From Hygrophila difformis (lineage: Eukaryota; Streptophyta; Magnoliopsida; Lamiales; Acanthaceae): DNA of 64,000 nt. Every line of letters starts with the position of its first letter. Position 1 is the stretch's first letter. Location: positions 59,235,120 through 59,299,119 of the forward strand of contig JAOANR010000004.1 of assembly GCA_030278955.1 (NCBI GenBank), read 5' to 3'. The notes under the pieces are model-generated. The model had not been told where the DNA came from, did no database searches, and saw only the letters and a program-made list of their open reading frames with translations. Below are positions 56,409 through 64,000 of the stretch, one piece after another. The translations under genes were made by a program, and so were the position numbers.

Positions 56409-56494
56409 AAAAATCACGGGTATTTATAATTTTCTTAGAAATATCCATTTTAACTAGAAAAAAATAGTCAAAACAACTTATAAACTCCAAATGA

Positions 56495-56546
<52 letters not shown>

Positions 56547-56547
56547 T
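56495..56547. repeat. (TTA)n microsatellite
   Basis: About 17 TTA units. Confidence 0.9.
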
Positions 56548-56732
56548 TTTATATTTTTCTTTTATCAATTAGTTTAACAAGATGTAGTACAGTTATAAAT
56601 CGTTTTATAAATTATTTATCAATAATTTAATATAATTAAGTTCTATAATATATTTTTATACGGTATTGCATTATTTCTAGCTACCATAATAATTAAATAA
56701 ATTGTGCGTATTGAAGACACAGTCCAGTTTTG

Positions 56733-56995
56733 TACTACCTCCGTTCTTTTTAATTGCTCTATTTCAATCATTATTTTTAAATAACTGAGTTTGGATGGTT
56801 TTATATGATTCGTTACAAGGTTAAATAAAAAATGATAAAGTAATAATGAAAGTAGATATTACAAACTATAAAATTCGTGTTAGACTTAACTTCAAAATTA
56901 TTGTCTAACTTAATCAAATAAAGTTCCAAAGTCAGCTAGTTGAAAATAATAATTGCAATGGAGCAATATAATTAAAAAAGAATGGAGGAAGAATT
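56733..56995. mobile_element. Stowaway-type MITE
   Basis: TA-ctacctccgttctttttaat and ...attaaaaaagaatggaggaag. Confidence 0.7.
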
Positions 56996-57179
56996 AGGAA
57001 GTGATGAAGCCTAATTCAATAATGATCCAGCCCGTTGGGAAACCGAACAATGGCCCACAACAATTTCTTACCACATCGTCATATTCGACAATTTTCTGCC
57101 TAGTGCGCTTTGCCCTAAGCAAAAAATGGTGATAAAATGAATTAAAGATATAAATTGGAAAGAAAAAAATGTAAATATA

Positions 57180-57447
57180 TACTCTCTCTGTCCCATTTGA
57201 AATGTTCTAAAATTTTAAATATTCAGTCTAATGCATTTACTTAACAGTTAATTCTCAAAATATAGAGAAGAAAAATTATAGAAAATATATATTCTAAAAC
57301 TATACGAAAAGACGAATCCAACTAGATCCTACTTGACTATATTTTTTCTTCTATAACTATAATAAAAATTTAGGTCAAATATGCATAATGATCAGTGTGT
57401 AAAATATCCAAATATGACGCTTTAAATTAAATGCGATCTAGAAAGTA
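57180..57447. mobile_element. Stowaway-type MITE (diverged right end)
   Basis: TA-ctctctctgtcccatttgaa; right end degraded to atgcgatctagaaag-TA. Confidence 0.6.
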
Positions 57448-58049
57448 TCTTTTATTGAGAAGGTAATAATAATTTTCATGTTTTATCTAACGGGTTACAT
57501 CGTGACATGACTACGTAAAAACTGTTTGAAAATAGTGTGTAAGTAAGCGAATCACTAAACAAAAATAATACTAGCGACGTCGCCGTTTAAACAAGTGTTG
57601 ATTAAAGTGTGATAAAAATATAGGAGTAACAAATTTTCCTAATTCGAAGTAGTTGAACCTCTGCAGACTGCAGGTCTGCAGCCCACCGGCTATGTTCATG
57701 TGCCGGAGTTCTCAGCTGCACATGCAGTCAATGTGGGGTATTTTTGGCATCACAAAAATAATAGCACTCATTATAAAATTTTTAAACATTACAAAATAAT
57801 TTTCATCACAAAAATAATATCACACATCACAAAATTTTATTGAAACATTACAAAATAGCAATGTCTCATGCCTGCATATGAGGCAGCTGCACTGTATCTA
57901 TTTCCGCAGCCCACTGGTGTTACATCATCATCTTTAGACATTTATTTTATCGGTGAGGTTAAGGTCTTTTTCTTAGTTTAACTAAGTTTGTCTTAACAAG
58001 TTGGGTGCATGACAAAATAACTCGTATTGGAACCTGAAACCATAAAAAG
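57448..58049. other. Intergenic
   Basis: Contains direct repeats 'atcacaaaaataata' near 57750 and 57807. No gene recognised. Confidence 0.4.
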
Positions 58050-58468
58050 TACTCCCTCCGTCCCATTAAAAGTGGTCACTTTCCCTTTTAAGTAAATTAG
58101 ATTAACATAAACATGATTAAAAACCCCACAATAATGACAATTGTACTTTCTGTACAAAGTCCCTATATATGTTTAACCATTAATATCTCAAAATGGGTAT
58201 AAATAAAAATTATATAAAATATATATTCTAAAACTATACGATTAGACGATTCCAACAAGATCACACTTGACTATTTTTGTCTTTCTACATCATACGATAA
58301 CATTAAGTCAAAGTTAAATAATAAATATGGTTAAAAGTCAAATGTAACCATTATAAATTAGATGGATGAATTAGTCAAATTTACTCACACCACTTTAACT
58401 ACTAATCCCACTACCTAAATTCCCGTGCCCAAAAGAAAGGGGCCACTTATATTGGGACGGAAGGAGTA
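58050..58468. mobile_element. Stowaway-type MITE, enlarged
   Basis: TA-ctccctccgtcccattaaaa and ...cacttatattgggacggaaggag-TA, 419 bp. About 150 bp longer than its relatives, so it carries an internal insertion or is a longer subfamily. Confidence 0.8.
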
Positions 58469-58495
58469 GTACTAGTAATAAAAGGGACCGATATA

Positions 58496-58751
58496 GGCCC
58501 TGTTTGGCAAAACAGCTAAACAGAATTAGCTTATTCTAGGCAATTTGAACTGAATTAGCTTATTTAAAAAGACAAAATATCTTAAAACAATATTCAATCA
58601 GCTCTTTTTGAAACCGCTGCAAATAGCAGCATTTTGGATTTTAGCTTATTCTAGGCAAAAAATTAGTCTCGAAATTGTCAAACAGCTAGTTTTAATTAAT
58701 TATTACTCACATAATCAGTTAACAGCTAACAGCTAATTCCCAAACAGGGCC
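58496..58751. mobile_element. MITE with GGCCCTGTTTGG termini
   Basis: Left ggccctgtttggcaaaacag, right ctaattcccaaacagggcc, inverted. 'agctaaacagaattagctta' near the left is mirrored near the right. A trinucleotide ata on each side is the only candidate duplication, so superfamily (hAT or Harbinger) is open. Confidence 0.7.
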
Positions 58752-59037
58752 ATAGAAGTATACAATGACGACAAAGTAGTACTTGCTGATGAAATCCGTT
58801 GAAAAAGTTGGCGCCGTTGATTCGGTGCTGCTGGAACAGTAAATTGGAAAGTCTCTATATTTTTAATAAATTTTTTCATTGTTATCCAAATTTATTTAGG
58901 ACAGCGGGAAGATTTTGTTAAATAGTCAAATATCATAATTTTCAATCTTTAAATTGAGGTAGTTTTAAAATATAAATTTTTATAAATATATATTAAATTG
59001 AGAATTAAAAATATATATTAAATTATCCAAAAAATCG

Positions 59038-59282
59038 ACTCCATTTTTTACGTTTTGATTTTTTTTACTGTTAAATGTAGCACTTTAATTTTTATTTTTT
59101 TATAGTTATAGAAGACAAAATATAGCTAAGTAAAATCTTAATGGATTCGTCTCATCTTGTAATTTTTAAATATCAAATTTTCAAAATTTTTATTTATACC
59201 GAATTTGAATTATTAATAGTTGAAAATATGTATTGGCATACGTACAAATGAAAAGTATAATTTTTTAAAAAAAATGGAAGTA
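59038..59282. mobile_element. Degenerate Stowaway-type MITE
   Basis: gactccattttttacgttttg at the left, ttttttaaaaaaaatggaag-TA at the right; interior 'ggattcgtctcatcttgtaa'. Confidence 0.5.
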
Positions 59283-59757
59283 TTACTTACTCCATTGAAG
59301 AACGGATGAGGTGTATAATTTGATTTGAAATAAAATCTAGTTTGAATTGAGTTGGGCAAAGTTATGAGTATGAAATTTAGATTTGTAAAATAATTCTACA
59401 TGTGTTTGAATTTGAATGCTATTAATCGAAGTGCAGCCATGACTTATGACATAGTGTATATCCGATACCCTCAGCCCTAATTTCATAAATCTAAATGGAA
59501 AAAATAATCGATCTTAGAACATTTTACATTATAGTACTTATTATAATACTTCATAGTACTTTGTGTGTCAGTGTCGGTTAAGGTAAGGTTCAATGAACAA
59601 ACGCGCACCCGCCAAATTCTCCATCATTGGCTCACTTCCACCGCTAGTCTCATCTCAATTCTCAATTTTAAAACTTACATCAAAAAATCAAATTGTAATA
59701 AAGTGCTTGAATGAAATCCTTGTCGTCTTCTCCACACTCACACAAGTATATTCGCGC

Positions 59758-59764
59758 TATATAA
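59758..59764 (+). promoter_or_regulatory. TATA box of DOG1-like gene 2
   Basis: tatataa, 80 bases before the ATG. Confidence 0.7.
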
Positions 59765-59797
59765 CACAAAACACCCCCGGCCCATTCTTATTACTAC

Positions 59798-59829
59798 CAT
59801 TTCCATTTCCATTTCCATTTCCATTTCCT
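59798..59829 (+). repeat. (CCATTT)5 hexamer repeat in the 5' leader
   Basis: Five copies of ccattt just before the start codon at 59838. Confidence 0.9.
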
Positions 59830-59837
59830 GTAAGAAA

Positions 59838-60596
59838 ATGTCAACCAGCGATCAGATCAAGGAAGCCTGCTTCTACCAGACCTGGATGGACCTGCAGGAG
59901 CAGGAGCTCTCGGAGCTGAAACGCGCCGTCTCCCTCAAGGACTCCGGAGCCGCCTCCGACGCCGAGCTCACCCGCATCATCGACAAGGTTATGTCCAATT
60001 TCCAGGACTACAGCCGCAACCGGAGCCTCATGGCGCGCGCCGACGTGTCCCCGTACTTCGCGCCGCCGTGGTGCACGTCGCTGGAGCGGTCCGTGCTGTG
60101 GATCGGCGGGTGCCGTCCTTCGTCGTACATCCGGCTGGTGTACGCCCTGTGCGGGATGGAGATAGAGTCGCAGCTGTGGGAGTTCCTCCGCGGGGTGAGG
60201 ATCGGGAGCCTGGGGGAGCTGTCGGCGCGGCAGGTGGCGATGGTGGACGATCTGCAGGGGAGGACGATTAAGGAGGAGAGGAGGCTGTCGGGGCGGATGG
60301 CCAGCCTGCAGGAGGATGTTTTGGATCAGCCGCTGGCGACGATTGCGCTGAAGTGCGACGGCGGCGACAACGGCGGGGGAGGGAGGCAGAGCCTGGAGGA
60401 GGCGCTGGACAAGCACGGCAGGGGGATGGCGGAGATTTTGGAGGAGGCGGATCAGCTGCGGCTGGAGACGCTGAGGGAGGTGGTGGGGATACTTACGCCG
60501 CCGCAGGCGGTGGACTTCCTGGCGGCGGGGAAGAAGCTTCGGCTGTGTATGAGGGATTGGGGCCGGAAAAGGGATCTTGATCACGGTCGGTTTTGA
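59838..60596 (+). CDS. DOG1-domain protein 2
   Basis: 252 residues, single exon, strongly GC-rich third positions. The DOG1 domain runs from about residue 10 ([20 protein letters not shown]) through [20 protein letters not shown] (about 75-95) to [20 protein letters not shown] near residue 220. It differs from the neighbour at 54752: a longer linker with a glycine-rich insert ([10 protein letters not shown]), [14 protein letters not shown] and a basic tail. It therefore belongs to another DOG1-like subgroup, not a recent tandem copy. Role expected in ABA or stress-linked responses, not shown by sequence. The TATA box and hexamer-bearing leader support the start. Antisense ORF (247 codons) is a GC shadow. 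Confidence 0.85.
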   Translation: MSTSDQIKEACFYQTWMDLQEQELSELKRAVSLKDSGAASDAELTRIIDKVMSNFQDYSRNRSLMARADVSPYFAPPWCTSLERSVLWIGGCRPSSYIRLVYALCGMEIESQLWEFLRGVRIGSLGELSARQVAMVDDLQGRTIKEERRLSGRMASLQEDVLDQPLATIALKCDGGDNGGGGRQSLEEALDKHGRGMAEILEEADQLRLETLREVVGILTPPQAVDFLAAGKKLRLCMRDWGRKRDLDHGRF

Positions 60597-62205
60597 ATAT
60601 TAAGTATTTAATTAGGTGATGATTAATTATGCGTAAATTAATCAGGGACAGGTTTTATTATTTTTGGTTGATTCGTATGATGAGAGTTTGTTTGTATGGT
60701 TGATATGTAGTATTGTTTTATTTATTTTTGGTTTGTTTCTATATATGGTTTGGTCTATGGGTTATTTTGTAGAAATTTGTTGGAAAGGTAATGTTATGGT
60801 TGTGTAATAGTATACTCTCCCGTTCTATGGAAAAAAAAAAAAAAAAAAAAAAAGAAAAAAGAAGCATTTTATGTAAATTTGTTTTCTCCCCATTTTTGAG
60901 TATATTTATTTAACAGTTTCCAAACGTGCGCTTTTCCAAACGTGCCCTAAAAGCGCTGGTTTTCTGTGCGCTAAAGCTACCATCAAGACACAATTTAATG
61001 CCTATCTTTAACAGTATTTAATTATTAGTTAATCAATTTTCTTTTATTAATATTTTTCTAATTTAATTTCATACTCAATTCCATTTATGGAGGGTGCATG
61101 CACCTTTCTTACGAATAATATTCGTAAATAGAGAGTTTACTATTTACATTTAATTTAAATAAACAAATAAATGATAAATGACTACAATTATTATTTTACA
61201 ATTTTTAAATAATAAACATTTAAGGGCTCAGGATTTAGTGTTTTAATAATGATATAATTCATAATTAGTAATATTTTTAGAATAGTAAGCATATACATTA
61301 ATAATTATATCATTGGAGCAAAGCAATCCAAGTCTCATCACTTGGGAATGTAAGAATAAAAGATACTATATGTCTGTGTTTATCTAATTTCATTATCACT
61401 AATACGGGAGTTATGGGGTCCCAATAATATCAATTCCAAAATATATAGCAACTATACCTCGATCGGTTTATTTGGTAAATATGAAATCAAAACCACCCTA
61501 TTATTAGTACAAAGGAAAAATAGGGGAAAAAATAGGGGCCGATCGGTATCCAAAGCCCAAGCTATGCTACAAGTTGAAAAGTGACAGTGAGTGATGTTTC
61601 CAAGTAATAATGTGTTTGCAACAAAAGCAAGTAAAAACAAATGAACGAGCTAGGGGCAATATATATAAATATAATATGGTGGCATTGTTTGTCTTCTACT
61701 AAGTGTTGAAACTGTGCACGCACAAAACAGTCACCTCCAACTTCTTTGTCTTATTGCAGCCACTCCCTTACCCCAACTATCATTTCACACGTGTCCCCCA
61801 AATCGAGATTAAAAAAAAAAAACCGAAACAATTTTAAATAACACTTGCATCATATTTGGTATTAGCGTTTATAATAAGTGATTTATAGCAGTAGTATTAC
61901 TTTTGATCAAATCAATTCACTTCATAATTAAAGACGTACGGTACGGTACGTAGTTGATTTTAACCCGCATGTATAGAATCAAGTATCCTATCCATATATA
62001 ACCATAATTGCATGAAGGCCATGCTTATTATATATGCATATTATTAATTAAAAATTTATGTGAATTATAAATAAAGCCCTCAAATAACCAAAGAATTAAT
62101 TTGGTAATGATATACTAGTAATAATCTAATTAAAGTAAACGTTGGCGGTCAAATTAAAATGGAGTGATGCCAAAAGTATATCGCATCACACCAAACTGAT
62201 TATAC
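60597..62205. other. DOG1-like 2 3' flank and intergenic
   Basis: A 23-base A run at about 60831-60853 interrupts otherwise ordinary AT-rich DNA. No gene recognised. Confidence 0.45.
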
Positions 62206-62322
62206 TATGGGCTTGTTTGGAAGTCGAGCATATAGCGGATTCAATCAGCATATTCTCTCACAGTTCTCTCTCCAAATCTGCTATCTGCTAGCGGATCCGC
62301 TAACTCCCAAACGTTCCTATAT
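62206..62322. mobile_element. Small palindromic repeat (AGCGGATCC family)
   Basis: Starts gggcttgtttggaagtcgag, ends ctaactcccaaacgttcc, with 'tagcggatt' and 'gctagcggatccgcta' inside. Related to 52393-52503. Confidence 0.6.
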
Positions 62323-63198
62323 ATAAATGAAAAACGAGAACAAAAAACAGAAAGGTACGACGTACATGAATGATTTTTTGTTTTTGGTGTAGAATACGCT
62401 CACTGCTCAATGCCCATTACTAATTAAATATATTAGATAGGACGACGTGACAGATAATTGTTGTTGTTTTCTGGATTTTTCTTGTGTCTTTTCTACGTGG
62501 TTGAGGTTTTAATTTGTCCCACATCAAATAATTGGATATACTTCATTATTGATTCATCAGTTCATAGGGCGCTGCAATATTCTTTATATAACATTCATCC
62601 AAGACTACAACTTTACTCATTTTAAGCTTTTGCTGCGCAAAAAAAAATATTACTATAAATTAGTAAGTACTAATAAACATCAGCGTGATTAAATCCTATC
62701 TTCCAATATTAGGTTTCTTTCTCAGGTTAAGCCTAATAATATTTCCCGTAGTTGAAAAACAAGAATACACATTTTTATTTACATGTGATGGATTGAATCC
62801 AATATCTTCCCATAAAAGCCCCTCAAATAAAGCTCATCCACAGGAACCATGTTCCTTAAATTCACCAAATACATACATCACCAGGAGCATGTGTCCGTGG
62901 ATCTGTTACCACATGTGTAATAATAATTCATCAACCACCACCAATGACCGAATAATTTGGTTCGTTTTCACCATCTACCACAATTTGTTATAATGATAAT
63001 TACCCCTTATTATGTATGATCGCCTTGGCTTATGAAAAACCCTTATTTCGATTGCACACGAGGTTGACCTTGTCTCAAGAATTTCTTGGAAAATTAAAAT
63101 TTCTCACCTTGCCTTTTTAAGGCAAGGTAGGTTGTTTCGATTGATTCAAATCACTCTTGAATGCATCTTGCGAAACAAGGTTGATGCATTCATAAAAA
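62323..63198. other. CIPK upstream region
   Basis: AT-rich; a 'ggcaaggtaggttg' and 'caccttgcctt' inverted pair near 63107-63135 could fold. No gene recognised. Confidence 0.4.
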
Positions 63199-63207
63199 TA
63201 TATATAG
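63199..63207 (+). promoter_or_regulatory. TATA box of the CIPK gene
   Basis: tatatatag, about 115 bases before the chosen start. Confidence 0.65.
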
Positions 63208-63319
63208 AGGGGCCGGGTACGGTGCGATCAATGTAGAAAACAAGAAGAAAATCAATTTCATCATTTGATTTCAATCTGTGAAAGAAAAAGCTAAGGAAAG
63301 GTCGTTAGCTAGATCGAAA

Positions 63320-64000
63320 ATGGAGAAGAAGGGCAACATCGTGATGCATAAGTATGAGGTTGGGAAGCTCCTCGGCCAGGGGACGTTCGGCAAGGTCCAC
63401 CACGCACGCGACCTTAAAACCGGCAAGAGCGTGGCCATCAAGATCCTCGACAAGGAGAAAATCATGAACGTCGGATTGATCGAACAGATCAAGCGTGAGA
63501 TCTCCGTCATGAGCCTCGTCAAGCACCCTAACGTCGTCCAACTCCATGAGGTCCGTTAACAGTCCTACTTCATAAAAATAATGAAACATCAATTTTAACC
63601 TGTTAAATCTTAGCTTATAGGCTGTTCAGAAAAAATATATATATATACTTCCTCTGTTCCTTTTTAATTGCCACGGACCCACATTTCACGCAATCCAATA
63701 CACGTTTTCAATTCGTAATAACTCAAATTCCATAAAAGTAAAAATTATGAAAATTTGATATTTTAAATCTATGCGATTAGACGAATCCAACAAGATCCCA
63801 CTTGACTATATTTATCTTATATAATTGTATTAAAAAGTCGAGTCAAAGTTACTCAATGAACAGTGACAAAAGTCAATATGTGCCAATTAATAAGGAACGG
63901 AGGAAGTATAATAATAAGACGTTAAATTGTTGTCCAACAAGGTGATGGCTAGCAAGTCAAAGATCTACTTCGCCATGGAGTACGTCCGCGGCGGAGAGCT
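63320..64000 (+). CDS. CBL-interacting protein kinase (SnRK3), 5' part
   Basis: Exon 1 is 63320-63550 (77 codons) and exon 2 starts at 63942 and runs off the window; the splice is GAG|GTCCGT...AACAAG|GTGATG, phase 0. The protein starts [20 protein letters not shown] and continues [19 protein letters not shown] with the glycine loop, VAIKIL with the ATP-binding lysine, KREISVM with the alpha-C glutamate, and [18 protein letters not shown] at the hinge. CIPKs are activated by calcium-bound CBL sensors and phosphorylate transporters at membranes; the NAF motif lies beyond the window. An in-frame ATG at 63278 would add 14 basic residues; the family normally begins MEKKGN-like, so 63320 is preferred. 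The 391-base intron is two-thirds filled by a MITE. Confidence 0.9.
63646..63908. mobile_element. Stowaway-type MITE in CIPK intron 1
   Basis: TA-cttcctctgttcctttttaa and ...ccaattaataaggaacggaggaag-TA, inverted ends; lies wholly inside the intron without touching splice sites. Confidence 0.8.

Noticed and set aside
59841..60584. 247-codon antisense ORF over DOG1-like gene 2
   Set aside because: Low-complexity proline/arginine translation explained by GC-rich third positions of the sense gene.
1..64000. CRISPR arrays, bacterial operons, phage or organellar blocks
   Set aside because: No spaced identical repeats of that kind, no ribosome-binding-site operons; all genes are plant nuclear families with GT-AG introns where spliced.

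Overview
The window is nuclear DNA of a flowering plant, almost certainly a eudicot. It has AT-rich intergenic DNA packed with short transposons, GT-AG introns, and plant-only families (SCAR/WAVE, ALOG/LSH, PYL ABA receptors, DOG1-like, CIPK, EP1-like lectins, trihelix ASIL). An asterid such as a Lamiales species is a guess from general protein flavour. No organellar, bacterial or viral gene block was recognised.

Intact genes, left to right: a nine-exon SCAR/WAVE gene on the minus strand (9341-15514, rebuilt exon by exon, 1325 codons); an EP1-like secreted lectin glycoprotein (28362-29690); an ALOG/LSH regulator (33487-33996); a second, very similar EP1-like gene (45457-46782); a trihelix ASIL-like transcription factor on the minus strand (49156-50109); a PYL-type ABA receptor (52857-53435); two DOG1-domain genes of different subgroups (54752-55444 minus, 59838-60596 plus); and the first two exons of a CIPK kinase running off the right edge (63320-64000). 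Several fall in ABA, dormancy and stress signalling (PYL, DOG1-like, CIPK), but nothing shows they work as a unit.

Broken genes: a TTC4-like TPR co-chaperone fragment (329-714), a PEP-carboxylase-kinase fragment lacking the catalytic-loop IKPD (3117-3281), and a poly(A) polymerase pseudogene (36700-37245). The last lies inside a candidate 5.1-kb Helitron (35038 to about 40165, minus strand) with a typical 3' hairpin plus CTAG end. A small two-helix membrane-protein ORF at 5579-5980 has a frameshifted relative at 26727-27253.

The rest is transposon-derived. There are about 16 Stowaway-type MITEs (CTCCCTCCGT termini, TA duplications); three long-armed fold-back elements with 9-10-bp target duplications, Mutator-like in style (1863-2852, 21901-22791, 42851-44079); a 919-bp hAT-type element with a perfect 8-bp duplication and a nested Stowaway (19122-20040); two copies of another hAT-like element (3546-4125, 8550-9042); tRNA-derived SINEs, one with a perfect 18-bp duplication; a solo LTR with 5-bp duplication (32003-32446); and a decayed 3' LTR preceded by a polypurine tract (7608-8109). 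Segmental duplications link 27.6-30.2 kb with 44.8-47.1 kb (the EP1 genes) and 21.5-23.1 kb with 26.0-26.6 kb. The most interesting material is this transposon archaeology (captured-gene Helitron, fold-back family with a paralogous empty site, nested hAT), plus a 22-residue minisatellite inside the SCAR gene.
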